Of a stretch of DNA of 54,777 nt, positions 16,490 through 23,955 are shown in pieces; within the stretch, counting starts at the first letter, position 1, and every line of letters begins with the position of its first letter. Position numbers and translations under genes: made by a program. The notes under the pieces were generated by a model. It did not search any database. It was not told the origin of the DNA and saw only the letters and a list, made by a program, of their open reading frames with translations. This DNA is from Gemmatimonadaceae bacterium (GTDB taxonomy: Bacteria; Gemmatimonadota; Gemmatimonadetes; Gemmatimonadales; Gemmatimonadaceae). Location: positions 1 to 54,777 of the forward strand of contig JAICJQ010000007.1 of the NCBI GenBank assembly GCA_025928335.1, read 5' to 3'.

Positions 16490-16910
16490 CGTTGCTCCGT
16501 GATGCAGGTGAGGCGTCACGAAACGACGCCGGAGATGCACTCCGGAACAACCGGTTTGCAACTGTGGTGCTATCAACAGTGTGTCCACATCGCGATGTGG
16601 ACATCGTTGATTTCTCGTCGCGGGTCAGAGTGCAGCAACGACGCATCGGAATAACCGTCATGCACATCTGTCCACACGCATTGTCCACAGGGTGACAGCC
16701 ATCGTACGCGATGACAGACTGCGGAGTTAGCGCGTTATCGACAGATCTCCACAATCGCTATCCACAAGGGAGACAACGACTTATGGAAAACTTCACTATT
16801 GCGCTTTGAATTTGGGTTTTCTAGGTTGCCGTCCCCGCCGAGAGAACGGCTGGAGACGCGAGGTTTGCTGAGCGTCTCACTTCGCACTGACACTCGCTCC
16901 TTGGACTCTC
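16490..16910. other. 421-base gap with DnaA-box-like cluster and AT-rich flank
   Basis: No coding frame is convincing here. Seven 9-mers close to the DnaA box TTATCCACA occur in 186 bases. 8/9 matches are TTGTCCACA (16681-16689), TTATCGACA (16735-16743) and CTATCCACA (16758-16766). 7/9 matches are at 16581-16589, 16596-16604 (minus), 16668-16676 and 16745-16753. Directly after the last box, 16779-16826 is about 36 percent GC, far below the surroundings. Boxes beside an AT-rich stretch are the usual make-up of a replication origin or a DnaA-titration site. No dnaA, dnaN or rpmH lies nearby, so the role is open. Confidence 0.5.
16582..16603. repeat. 22-bp perfect palindrome of two TGTCCACAT arms
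   Basis: TGTCCACATCG is followed at once by its exact reverse complement. The arms hold two DnaA-box-like sequences facing each other. It could bind a dimeric protein, DnaA, or the regulator of the Ku operon, whose start is about 93 bases away. Confidence 0.7.
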
Positions 16911-17243
16911 ATGCATCTCGTCAGTTGCCCCCCGCCAACGTCGCAAGAGCCGCTCGAGGCCGCGCCACAAACGGCGCTGCTGATGGATCGCGCGGAAGGT
17001 GAACGGTGGGATGGTTTCTGGTCGGCCGACTCGTATGTGTTGCGTTGCACGAAACGGGGTGGTGAGGTGGAGTGGTACATGTTGGCGGACGACGCGGAGC
17101 TCGCCGTGCACAGCGCTGAAAATCGTCAGTCGCGTAACGGTGCGGGTGCGACGGACGCACGCTCGCGGGTCAACGTCGTCGTGGCGCGGTCACCGAACGG
17201 CCGGCGCATGTTGGTTGGGAGCGCGCGGCGTTCGACCCGATGA
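16911..17243 (+). CDS. hypothetical protein
   Basis: 110 residues from ATG 16911. The middle part, RWDGFWSADSYVLRCTKRGGEVEWYMLADDAEL, looks like a folded beta-rich core. The N-terminus is Pro/Gln-rich and the C-terminus basic. Third positions are mostly G or C, which supports coding, but there is no recognisable family and no good ribosome site. It is convergent with the 300-residue gene, separated by 11 bases. Confidence 0.45.
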   Translation: MHLVSCPPPTSQEPLEAAPQTALLMDRAEGERWDGFWSADSYVLRCTKRGGEVEWYMLADDAELAVHSAENRQSRNGAGATDARSRVNVVVARSPNGRRMLVGSARRSTR

Positions 17244-17254
17244 TTAGAATGTTC

Positions 17255-18157
17255 TTATGTACCGGTTTCGGGCAACAGCTCGAGCTGGGCCGTTCGGAGC
17301 TCGACCGTTCGCCGCGAGGCTTCGTAGAGCCAATCGAAGCTCGCGTCGAGTCGTGGGTCGCCGCCGGCGGCGTCACGTGCCAGGGTGAAATGGCTGTAGA
17401 GGCGGGCGTCGATCCGCGCGGGTTCACCGTGAACGCGAAACAGCAGGAGCGCCGTCGCGGCTTCGGTGAGATGAAAGAGCGTGAACAGGAAGAAGCGCAG
17501 CCGATTCTGCTCGGCGGAGTCGGCGGCGGCAACAATCGCATCGTCGCGCATCGCGCGCTCTTCGCGAATGGACGCGATGAGCTCCATGGCGTGGTCGAGA
17601 CCCGAGGGGCCGGCGCCCCGCAGCACATGCGTCCAGAGTTCGACGACGCGACGCAGCAGCACGAGATCCCAGCGCGATTCGTCCTCGGCGCGCGGGAAGA
17701 GCAGGGGTTCGTAGGCCTTCAGCCATTGGCGGAACTCGGTCTGCTTGTTTCCCAGTTGGGCCAAGCCCGCGAGCAGGAGCGTTCGGTACAGCACGGCGAC
17801 CCGCTCGGACGGCTCGACCGGCAGTGCCGCGGTGAGGACGAAGGCGCGATCGGCACCCGCCTCGATGTGGGCGCTGCGTTGCGACCGTTGTTCGGTGGAG
17901 AGCACCGCACTCGGCGATGCAGCGCCCTCGAAGTCGAGCCACTCGCTGGCGGCGATGGCGTATGCGCCGGCGAGCGGCACGACGTAGTCGGGCGGCGTCT
18001 CCGTCGCGGCGGGCACTTCCCCATTGCAGAGGCGCGTCAGTACGCCCATGGCGTAGCGCACGGTACTCGCGCGGTCCTCCGGCGTGACAACCTTGACCGC
18101 CCAATGGCGGTCGAGGTTCTCCAGCGGATTGACCGGGGTGACCGGGGGCAGTGTCAT
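17255..18157 (-). CDS. hypothetical helical protein
   Basis: 300 residues with no signal peptide and no membrane segment except a mildly hydrophobic stretch near 238-262 (LRFFLFTLFHLTEAATALLLF). The composition is rich in Ala, Leu, Arg and Glu, as in an all-helical, repeat-like protein. Segments such as SERVAVLYRTLLLAGLAQLGNKQTEFRQWLKAYEPLLF suggest paired helices. I recognise no domain or catalytic motif. It is divergent from the gene at 18265. Function unknown. Confidence 0.75.
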   Translation of the reverse strand: MTLPPVTPVNPLENLDRHWAVKVVTPEDRASTVRYAMGVLTRLCNGEVPAATETPPDYVVPLAGAYAIAASEWLDFEGAASPSAVLSTEQRSQRSAHIEAGADRAFVLTAALPVEPSERVAVLYRTLLLAGLAQLGNKQTEFRQWLKAYEPLLFPRAEDESRWDLVLLRRVVELWTHVLRGAGPSGLDHAMELIASIREERAMRDDAIVAAADSAEQNRLRFFLFTLFHLTEAATALLLFRVHGEPARIDARLYSHFTLARDAAGGDPRLDASFDWLYEASRRTVELRTAQLELLPETGT

Positions 18158-18264
18158 GGGAGGAAGTCTATGGCGGGTGCGGCTCAGCTGCCCGTCACGA
18201 TTTCGGACATAGCACAGACGGATAAACGCCGCGTGCGTAATACGCGGCCCACCCGGATACCACG

Positions 18265-18762
18265 ATGAGCATCGAGCCGAACGCGCGGCGTCGCCTTCTG
18301 CTCGTTTGCGCGACGTCGAGAGATCCCCAATTGGTGAACGACCTCAGACAAGTGCTCGAGGAAGACCCGATGTCCTTCGTTCCGAGTGCCCAGTTGCTGC
18401 GCGAGATTGCTCTCTGCGCGGCCTGCACCCAGGACGCACCTCCCGCCGATCGCGCGGGACTTTGCGACGCGCATCGCGCGCGTTGGAACCTCGAGGCCTG
18501 CATGGCCGATGTCGGCGAACCGGCTGACGGAAGCTCGTTGCAGCGCCTCGTTCATGGCGTGCTCACATCCCCGGAGGGTGGCGCGCAGTTGCTGTCGGCA
18601 TTCGATCGCCAGCGACGCGCACTGCGGATGGTGATGGAAGCACACGCGCGGGGGGCTGTCCTGCTGCCGGACAGCATCGCACGCACCGTAGAGCGGGCGT
18701 GCAGCAGCGACCCGCGTTTTCTCAGCGGCGGCACTCGGTCCGCCGTGCAACAGGCGAGCTGA
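18265..18762 (+). CDS. hypothetical protein
   Basis: 165 residues from ATG 18265. A cysteine cluster in the middle (ALCAACTQ ... GLCDAHRARWNLEAC) could hold a metal but does not match a zinc finger I know. The rest is probably helical (LRQVLEEDPMSFVPSAQLLREI; QLLSAFDRQRRALRMVMEAHARG). It precedes a small gene by 20 bases on the same strand and may share its transcript. Function unknown. Confidence 0.6.
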   Translation: MSIEPNARRRLLLVCATSRDPQLVNDLRQVLEEDPMSFVPSAQLLREIALCAACTQDAPPADRAGLCDAHRARWNLEACMADVGEPADGSSLQRLVHGVLTSPEGGAQLLSAFDRQRRALRMVMEAHARGAVLLPDSIARTVERACSSDPRFLSGGTRSAVQQAS

Positions 18763-18782
18763 CGTCGCCGGAGGTTTGCCGC

Positions 18783-18971
18783 ATGATTCAGGTGAAATGC
18801 GAAGGCGGCGAGTGCAATGGCCTGACGGTCAAGGTCGAACCACAGCCGACGTACTACGAAGTGATCGATCCGCGCGACCCGGGGCGGCGGGATTACTACA
18901 TCCTGGAAGTAAGTCCGACCGGTGCGCGGCTCGTTCCCGAAGCAACCGCGGAGTGGCGCGCGCGGGTTTGA
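18783..18971 (+). CDS. small hypothetical protein
   Basis: 62 residues. A textbook GGAGG at 18770-18774, eight bases before ATG 18783, decides the start; longer frames run back into the previous gene. The sequence MIQVKCEGGECNGLTVKVE, then YYEVIDPRDPGRRDYYILEV, looks like a small beta barrel with a Cys pair (C-x5-C). No family is recognised. It is probably cotranscribed with the 165-residue gene. Confidence 0.7.
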   Translation: MIQVKCEGGECNGLTVKVEPQPTYYEVIDPRDPGRRDYYILEVSPTGARLVPEATAEWRARV

Positions 18972-18983
18972 CCGGCGTCGCGC

Positions 18984-19394
18984 TCACGCGGGATTTTCGT
19001 AGTCTTCGATCGCCCACTCGACGACATCGGCTTCGAGCCAGCCGTCGTCGGCGATAATTGCGCCTACGTACTCGAGTTGTTGTACGATGGAGCGAACACG
19101 GCGCAGCACAGCGGACAGCGGTTCACGCGTGCCGCGCAATTGTGTGACGTAACCGCGAACGGCCCCGCGGAACGTCACGCGGGCGAGTTGAGCATCCTTG
19201 ATGCATTGCCGCGCTTCCAGCACCGACAGACGAACGTCGTCGGTCCAGTCGGCAAGCAGGTTCAGTTGGGCCATCATGGCCAACTGCTCTTTTTCGAGCG
19301 CGCGCGCGTGCTGGTATTTGGTCGCCGCGCTCTGAATTTCGAGCAGGGTCCCCGGACTAGGATCCCGCGCGACTGCCTGCTGTTGGAAGCCCAC
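18984..19394 (-). CDS. hypothetical helical protein
   Basis: 136 residues from GTG 19394, chosen because GGAG lies seven bases upstream; a TTG at 19421 adds nine residues. The predicted structure is helical throughout (ATKYQHARALEKEQLAMMAQLNLLADWTDD; LSAVLRRVRSIVQQLEYVGAII), ending in an acidic tail (EADVVEWAIEDYENPA). It resembles small coiled-coil accessory proteins but matches no family I know. It converges on the 62-residue gene with a 12-base gap and is the last of three minus-strand genes starting at alaC. Confidence 0.65.
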   Translation of the reverse strand: MGFQQQAVARDPSPGTLLEIQSAATKYQHARALEKEQLAMMAQLNLLADWTDDVRLSVLEARQCIKDAQLARVTFRGAVRGYVTQLRGTREPLSAVLRRVRSIVQQLEYVGAIIADDGWLEADVVEWAIEDYENPA

Positions 19395-19489
19395 GTCGAT
19401 TCTCCGTTCCTGGCGAACCAAAGACCGGCCGAGTTGGGCACATAATCAATCGGTCCAGCAAATCTCGCAAGTGGCTGCCGGGGCGAAGG

Positions 19490-19723
19490 CTAGCCTTGCT
19501 GATCGGTCGGTTCGGGCGCCGCGGGCATCCCCTCTTCTTCGCGAAGCGCCTCGACGACCTGGGCGCGCTCGTCGACTTCCGCCGGCGACATCACGATCGG
19601 TACAGGCACCTCGTCGTTGGGATCCGGCGGTTGGATCTGCTCATCGTCGGAGGTGCTCGACGCGCTCGCCGGCGTGCGGGGTTCGACGAGAGGCCGTTGA
19701 TCGTCGCGCGGAACATCCGTCAT
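19490..19723 (-). CDS. acidic, proline-rich small protein
   Basis: 77 residues from ATG 19723, with GGAG six bases upstream. It is dominated by Pro, Asp, Glu, Ser and Val (SASSTSDDEQIQPPDPNDEVPVPIV), ending in a short helix (SPAEVDERAQVVEALREEEG). It is probably disordered. It begins 39 bases after alaC on the same strand and may be read through from it. Function unknown. Confidence 0.6.
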   Translation of the reverse strand: MTDVPRDDQRPLVEPRTPASASSTSDDEQIQPPDPNDEVPVPIVMSPAEVDERAQVVEALREEEGMPAAPEPTDQQG

Positions 19724-19762
19724 CGTATTCTCCGAGGTGGTTTCCAACCTCAGCGAGGTGCA

Positions 19763-20983
19763 CTACTCGTACCGAACGCCCGCGTCCCGAAGGCGCTGCA
19801 CCGCAAGTTCCAGGATCTCCGGCTCGGCGATCAATGAGACGCGGAAGAATCGCTCACCCCCCGGCCCGAAGGCGTTTCCCGGGGTGACGACAACCTCCGC
19901 GGTGTCGATCAAATGCTCGGTCCACTGTTGTGCTCCAAAGCCGTTCGGAACCGGCAGCCACGCGAACATGGATCCACGCGGTGGCTCGCTGTTCCACCCG
20001 AGGGACCGAAGACCGTTGAACAGCGCGTCGCGACGCGTGGCATATCGTGCGACGACCGGCGCTTCGAGGTCGCGGACGTTGTCGAGCGCGTACGCGGCGC
20101 CTGCCTGGATGGCGGCCGGGGTGCCGTAACCCACGTTCGTTCTCACGGCGTGCAGGGCATCGATCGCGTCACGCCCGCCCACGGCGAAACCGATACGCGA
20201 GCCGGCCATGTTGAACGTTTTCGAAAACGAGTGGAATTCGATCGTGTAGTCCTTCGCGCCGGGGATCTGCAACGCACTCGGTGCGACGAACCCGTCGAAC
20301 GTCAGCTCGCTGTAGGCCAGGTCGGACAGCAGCAAGATTCCGTAGTCGCGGCAGAGGGCGATGGCGTCGCGATAGAAAGCCAAAGGCGCTACGGCGCCCG
20401 TCGGATTATGGGGGTAGTTCAAGATGAGAAGGCGCGCGGCTCCAAGGACTTCGGACGGGATATCGCGAAAGTCAGGCAAAAACCCGCGTTCCGACCGTAA
20501 CGGCAACAGGTACGACTTTCCGCCGACCAGTCCGGTCGCTCGCCCGTGAACGGGATAGTAGATGTCCGGAACCAGTGTAACGGTCGTTTCGTCGGCGAAG
20601 GCGATGGTGGCGTGCGCAATTCCTTCCTTTGCGCCGCTCAGGCACAGCGCCTCGGTCTGGGGATCGACGTCGACACCGAAGCGGGTCTTCATATATCTAC
20701 CAACCGATTCCAGGAACGGCTCGGTGCCGCGAAACGGAGGATAGCCGTGCGTGGATGGGTCGGCGTACGCCTTGGCGATCGTTTCGACGATCGCTGGCGG
20801 GGTCGGCTGGTCAGGATTGCCCATTCCCAAGTCGATCAGCTCGGCACCTCGAGCCCGGGCCTTCGCCTTGAGGCTGTCCAGCCAGGCAAACACATACGTG
20901 GGAAGGTCGGTCAGGCGGCGGGAAGGAACGAGGCCTGCGGTCGGAGGTATGGCGGAGGCGCGGAGCGAGGCTGCACTTCTCAT
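19763..20983 (-). CDS. class I/II aminotransferase, AlaC/DapL-like
   Basis: 406 residues from ATG 20983. Longer in-frame starts run into the divergent promoter region. PLP-dependent fold type I enzyme: SRRLTDLPTYVFAWLDSLKAKARARGAELIDLGMGNPDQPTPP at the N-terminus, NYPHNPTGAVAP, then SDLAYSELTFDG and HSFSKTFNMAGSRIGF, whose lysine forms the Schiff base with PLP. The RLTDLPTYVF opening and DLGMGNPD match the glutamate-pyruvate transaminase AlaC, and also relatives annotated as LL-diaminopimelate aminotransferase. The reaction is therefore alanine or diaminopimelate synthesis by transamination. It is divergent from the ArsR gene. Confidence 0.9.
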   Translation of the reverse strand: MRSAASLRASAIPPTAGLVPSRRLTDLPTYVFAWLDSLKAKARARGAELIDLGMGNPDQPTPPAIVETIAKAYADPSTHGYPPFRGTEPFLESVGRYMKTRFGVDVDPQTEALCLSGAKEGIAHATIAFADETTVTLVPDIYYPVHGRATGLVGGKSYLLPLRSERGFLPDFRDIPSEVLGAARLLILNYPHNPTGAVAPLAFYRDAIALCRDYGILLLSDLAYSELTFDGFVAPSALQIPGAKDYTIEFHSFSKTFNMAGSRIGFAVGGRDAIDALHAVRTNVGYGTPAAIQAGAAYALDNVRDLEAPVVARYATRRDALFNGLRSLGWNSEPPRGSMFAWLPVPNGFGAQQWTEHLIDTAEVVVTPGNAFGPGGERFFRVSLIAEPEILELAVQRLRDAGVRYE

Positions 20984-21098
20984 CGGTTGCGTGGAATCTG
21001 GGTTACCGTGTTTCTCGAGAGCGCAGGGATCGCGCCCGTTCCAAGGTGTACACGACTCAGGCGCGCGCGGCGCCACGGCCGGGGTTGCGGAAGCCAAT

Positions 21099-21122
21099 TA
21101 GATGATTATCTATATATCTGAC
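21099..21122. promoter_or_regulatory. AT-rich box between alaC and arsR
   Basis: The divergent gap contains one AT-rich stretch (TAGATGATTATCTATATATC) with an AGAT/ATCT dyad. It supplies possible -10 elements both ways: GATAAT toward alaC and TATCTA toward arsR. ArsR-family proteins bind AT-rich dyads of this kind, so one site could control both genes. The -35 elements are weak, so this is tentative. Confidence 0.4.
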
Positions 21123-21144
21123 GCCTCAGGAGCGCAGTAGTTCC

Positions 21145-21468
21145 GTGGACGCCGATCAGTTTCAGCGTATCGCAAAGGCATTGGCCGACCCGCGCCGCTT
21201 CGAAATCCTCGAGCATATTGCTCAACAGGGCGAAGTCGGCTGCCAACGGCTGTGCGGCTGCTTTCCGGTGCGGCAGGCGACGATCTCGCACCACCTGAAG
21301 GAGCTGGCGAGCGCGGGTCTGGTCGAATCACGGCGCGATGGGCAGTTCGTGTATTACCGAACGCGCCCTGCGGTGCTCGAGGAGTATATGTCGGACCTGC
21401 GGCGGCGGACCGAAGTGGTCACGTCCGCCGAGTCGCGCGCGGCGCCCCGCCGGAAGGCGGCCAGCTAG
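21145..21468 (+). CDS. ArsR-family transcriptional regulator
   Basis: 107 residues from GTG 21145. The winged helix-turn-helix is clear: IAKALADPRRFEILEHIAQQGEVGC, then FPVRQATISHHLKELASAGLVESRRDGQFVYYRTRP. The metal-binding ELCV(C/G)DL box of classic metal sensors is not present. Two cysteines (CQRLCGC) lie in the corresponding region and could sense a metal or redox state. It is divergent from alaC with an AT-rich box between them. A basic tail (RAAPRRKAAS) ends the protein. Confidence 0.92.
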   Translation: MDADQFQRIAKALADPRRFEILEHIAQQGEVGCQRLCGCFPVRQATISHHLKELASAGLVESRRDGQFVYYRTRPAVLEEYMSDLRRRTEVVTSAESRAAPRRKAAS

Positions 21469-21570
21469 CGGCGGCTCGACAGACGCGGCGCCGGGTGCTG
21501 CGAAACGGTGTGTATCGAACCTACGAAATGGACATGAGGACTGGCGCTCTCGGGGCGCCGGGGGTGAGCG

Positions 21571-22443
21571 ATGTACTCGACAGGTGACGATCGCGACCTG
21601 CTGGATCTTTATATCGAAGAGCTGCGTGGCGAGCCGGTGCTCACTGCGCTGCAACAGAAAGAGCTCGCCCGTTCGATGCGGCGAGCCACCGACAACGAGG
21701 CGCGCGAGGAGGCACGGTCCGAGCTGATCCGGGCCAATCTGCGCTTTGCCTTCTCGGTGGCCAAACAGTACCAGAATCGCGGCGTTCCGTTGGGCGATCT
21801 GGTCAGCGAGGCCAACGCTGGGTTGGTGCGCGCGGCCGATAAGTACGATCCGGACGTCGGCGTCAACTTCATCAGTTACGCCGTCTGGTGGATCCGCCAG
21901 GCGTTGCACTCGGCCGTACAGCGTCAGGGACGGACGGTTCAGGTTCCATTGAACCGGGCGGCGGACTTGTCGCGGGTGTCGCGCGCGCAGGAGGTGCTTC
22001 GCCAAAAGTTGTCGCGCGAGCCGTACGAGGAAGAGATCGCCACCGTGGCGAACCTCTCGCTCGACGTCACGCGCGGACTCGTCGCGCTGCTTCAGCCGAC
22101 GCGATCGCTCGACGAGCCGGCAGTTTCGGGCGATGCGGGGCGAACGCTTGGTGAGACGTTGGTGCTCGATCGTGGCGAGGACGAGGATGTGTTGCCGGGC
22201 GGCGTGGAGAGCGACTCGCGTCGCGAAGCGATCGCGCGTGCACTCCAGGTGTTGGCGCCTCGGGATCGGCGGGTGTTGACGCTGTACTTCGGACTCGAAG
22301 GGAACCGGCCGATGACGCTCCAGGAGATCGCCCGGGAGCTCAACGTGACGCGTGAGCGGGTTCGCCAGCTCCGCGATCGCGCGCTGAAGCGACTGCGCGA
22401 GAGCGATACGGCCGACGTCTTGCGCGACGGAATGGCTGCGTAA
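21571..22443 (+). CDS. RNA polymerase sigma factor, SigA/RpoD family (group 2 type)
   Basis: 290 residues. The sigma-70 regions are in order: 1.2 (DLLDLYIEELRGEPVLTALQQKELAR), 2 (LIRANLRFAFSVAKQYQNRGVPLGDLVSEANAGLVRAADKYDP, then FISYAVWWIRQAL for -10 recognition), 3 (EPYEEEIATVANL) and 4 (MTLQEIARELNVTRERVRQLRDRALKRLRES for -35 recognition). It lacks region 1.1 and the long spacer of the main sigma, so it is likely an alternative SigA-like factor. The melting residues in region 2.3 deviate somewhat from consensus (GVNFISYA instead of GFKFSTYA). The start ATG 21571 has GGGGGTGAG just before it. A strong terminator follows, so it is probably monocistronic. Confidence 0.93.
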   Translation: MYSTGDDRDLLDLYIEELRGEPVLTALQQKELARSMRRATDNEAREEARSELIRANLRFAFSVAKQYQNRGVPLGDLVSEANAGLVRAADKYDPDVGVNFISYAVWWIRQALHSAVQRQGRTVQVPLNRAADLSRVSRAQEVLRQKLSREPYEEEIATVANLSLDVTRGLVALLQPTRSLDEPAVSGDAGRTLGETLVLDRGEDEDVLPGGVESDSRREAIARALQVLAPRDRRVLTLYFGLEGNRPMTLQEIARELNVTRERVRQLRDRALKRLRESDTADVLRDGMAA

Positions 22444-22467
22444 GATCAGCAGGCGAGGGACGATGTA

Positions 22468-22520
22468 CGCCGCGGTGGAAGTCGGGATCTAGCCCGGTTT
22501 CCCCGCGGCGTTCACATTTT
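22468..22520 (+). terminator. terminator of the sigma factor gene
   Basis: CGCCGCGG (22468-22475) pairs with CCGCGGCG (22503-22510). GGAA/TTCC and CGGG/CCCG pairs inside form one long hairpin with an ATCTAG loop. It is followed by TTCACATTTT. It starts 24 bases after the sigma stop. Confidence 0.7.
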
Positions 22521-22554
22521 ACGAGCTCGCCACCATCCATACCGCCGGTACCTG

Positions 22555-23328
22555 ATGCCCGAACTCGCATTGCGGCCCCGCTCCGCGACGGAGCTGGTCG
22601 ACGCCGCGTTTCAAGTGTACCGGCGAGCGCCGTTGCAATTCATGGTCGCGCTAGCCGTGGTCTACGTACCGTGGCTCGTGATCCGACTCGCGCTCAACCT
22701 CAACATCAGTGTCGACCCGACGTCCATTCCACCGCCGTCGACGCTCATTACGCTCGCCGTTGCCGCTGTCGCGATCTACGCCATCGCGGGCGGCGTCATC
22801 ACCCTGGTCGCGCGGGATGTCTATCTCGACCTTCCGCTCAGCGTGCCCGAAGCGTTCCGCGTGGTGGCGACCCGACTCGTCACCCTGATTCTGGCGAGCG
22901 TTGTGAGTGTCGTCCTGATGACGGTCGGTTTCTTCTTCTTTTTCGTACCCGGCTTCTACGTCATTGCGCGGCTCGCCGTCGTGCGACAGGTGATCGTGCT
23001 CGAGGACGCCGGAACCGGGCGATCGCTGGCGCGATCGTCGGCGCTTTCGGTCGGTCTGAAGTTTCATATTCTCGGGACGTTCGCGCTGATCGTCCTGCTC
23101 CTGCTCGCGGTGAACATCGGTGCCGGGCTACTGATCAACTTCATTCCGAGCCGCGTCATCGTGAACGTGCTGTCGACGGTGCTGTCGGTCGTCGTTGGAC
23201 CGATCCTTGGGATCACGGAGACGGTGTTGTACTACGACCTGCGCATTCGCCGAGAAGGGTTCGACGTGGAATACCTGGTCGGCCGCGACGCGGCACCGCC
23301 GACCGATTCCGCGAACGTTGCACTCTGA
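22555..23328 (+). CDS. multi-pass membrane protein, first gene of MoxR/DUF58 operon
   Basis: 257 residues. After a short amphipathic start (LRPRSATELVDAAFQVYRRAPLQF) there are about five to six membrane segments, for example VALAVVYVPWLVIRLAL, LITLAVAAVAIYAIAGGVITL, VTLILASVVSVVLMTVGFFFFFVPGFYVIARLAVV and ILGTFALIVLLLLAVNIGAGLLINF. The phrase FVPGFYVIARLAVVRQVIVLEDAGTGRSLARSSAL is typical of the YciC/DUF975-like 'glycerophosphoryl diester phosphodiesterase membrane domain' proteins. The C-terminus is cytoplasmic. The next gene starts 3 bases after the stop. Its role is probably structural in the envelope complex formed with the downstream genes. Confidence 0.8.
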   Translation: MPELALRPRSATELVDAAFQVYRRAPLQFMVALAVVYVPWLVIRLALNLNISVDPTSIPPPSTLITLAVAAVAIYAIAGGVITLVARDVYLDLPLSVPEAFRVVATRLVTLILASVVSVVLMTVGFFFFFVPGFYVIARLAVVRQVIVLEDAGTGRSLARSSALSVGLKFHILGTFALIVLLLLAVNIGAGLLINFIPSRVIVNVLSTVLSVVVGPILGITETVLYYDLRIRREGFDVEYLVGRDAAPPTDSANVAL

Positions 23329-23331
23329 GCG

Positions 23332-23955
23332 GTGACGCTCGCCGTGCTTCAAGTCGTCGCTGACGGCTGGACCGCGAAGCAAATCCACGACACCGTCGCG
23401 GCGATCGTCCGACAACGGGCCTATGCTGTACCGGTCCGCCAAACCCTGCTCGGCCGAGTCTTCAGATTCATCGGGGACGAGCTGCGCCAGTTGATCGAGC
23501 TCGTTGGCGGATGGGAGAATGCGCGCATCATCGTGATTGCCGCCGTCGCGTTGTTGGTGGTCGCTATCGCCGGGCGCATCGTCGTTGGACGCGGCCTCGA
23601 ACTGCGGCGCCAGACGGCGGGAAGTCTCCAGATCGTCGGCTCGTCGCGCCGCGACTATTGGGTGCTCGCGGCGGAATTCGAGCAGCGCGGCGATTTCGTC
23701 GCGGCGTCACATGCATTGTACCTCGCCGTGCTCGACGCGTTGGGCCGCGCCGGCGCTTTGACGTTTCATGCGTCGAAGACCGTCGGTGACTACGTTCGTG
23801 ACCTGAGGCAGCGCCGTTCGCCGTCGCTCGGCGCGTTTCAGGAGTTCGGCACCCGGTTCGAGCGCGACGTCTTTGGTGCCGAACCGCCGAGTGCCTTGAC
23901 GTATCACCGGCTCACGGAACTTGCGGCGTTTGCCCGAACGGCCCGCGCGGCATGA
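23332..23955 (+). CDS. DUF4129-containing membrane protein
   Basis: 207 residues from GTG 23332. One membrane helix (about 62-84, ARIIVIAAVALLVVAIAGRIVVG) separates a short N-terminal domain from the DUF4129 domain: DYWVLAAEFEQRGDFVAASHALYLAVLDALGRAGALTFHASKTVGDYVRDL. DUF4129 proteins regularly sit beside DUF4350, MoxR and DUF58 genes, as here. Their function is not established. Its end overlaps the DUF4350 start by 4 bases (ATGA). Confidence 0.85.
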   Translation: MTLAVLQVVADGWTAKQIHDTVAAIVRQRAYAVPVRQTLLGRVFRFIGDELRQLIELVGGWENARIIVIAAVALLVVAIAGRIVVGRGLELRRQTAGSLQIVGSSRRDYWVLAAEFEQRGDFVAASHALYLAVLDALGRAGALTFHASKTVGDYVRDLRQRRSPSLGAFQEFGTRFERDVFGAEPPSALTYHRLTELAAFARTARAA

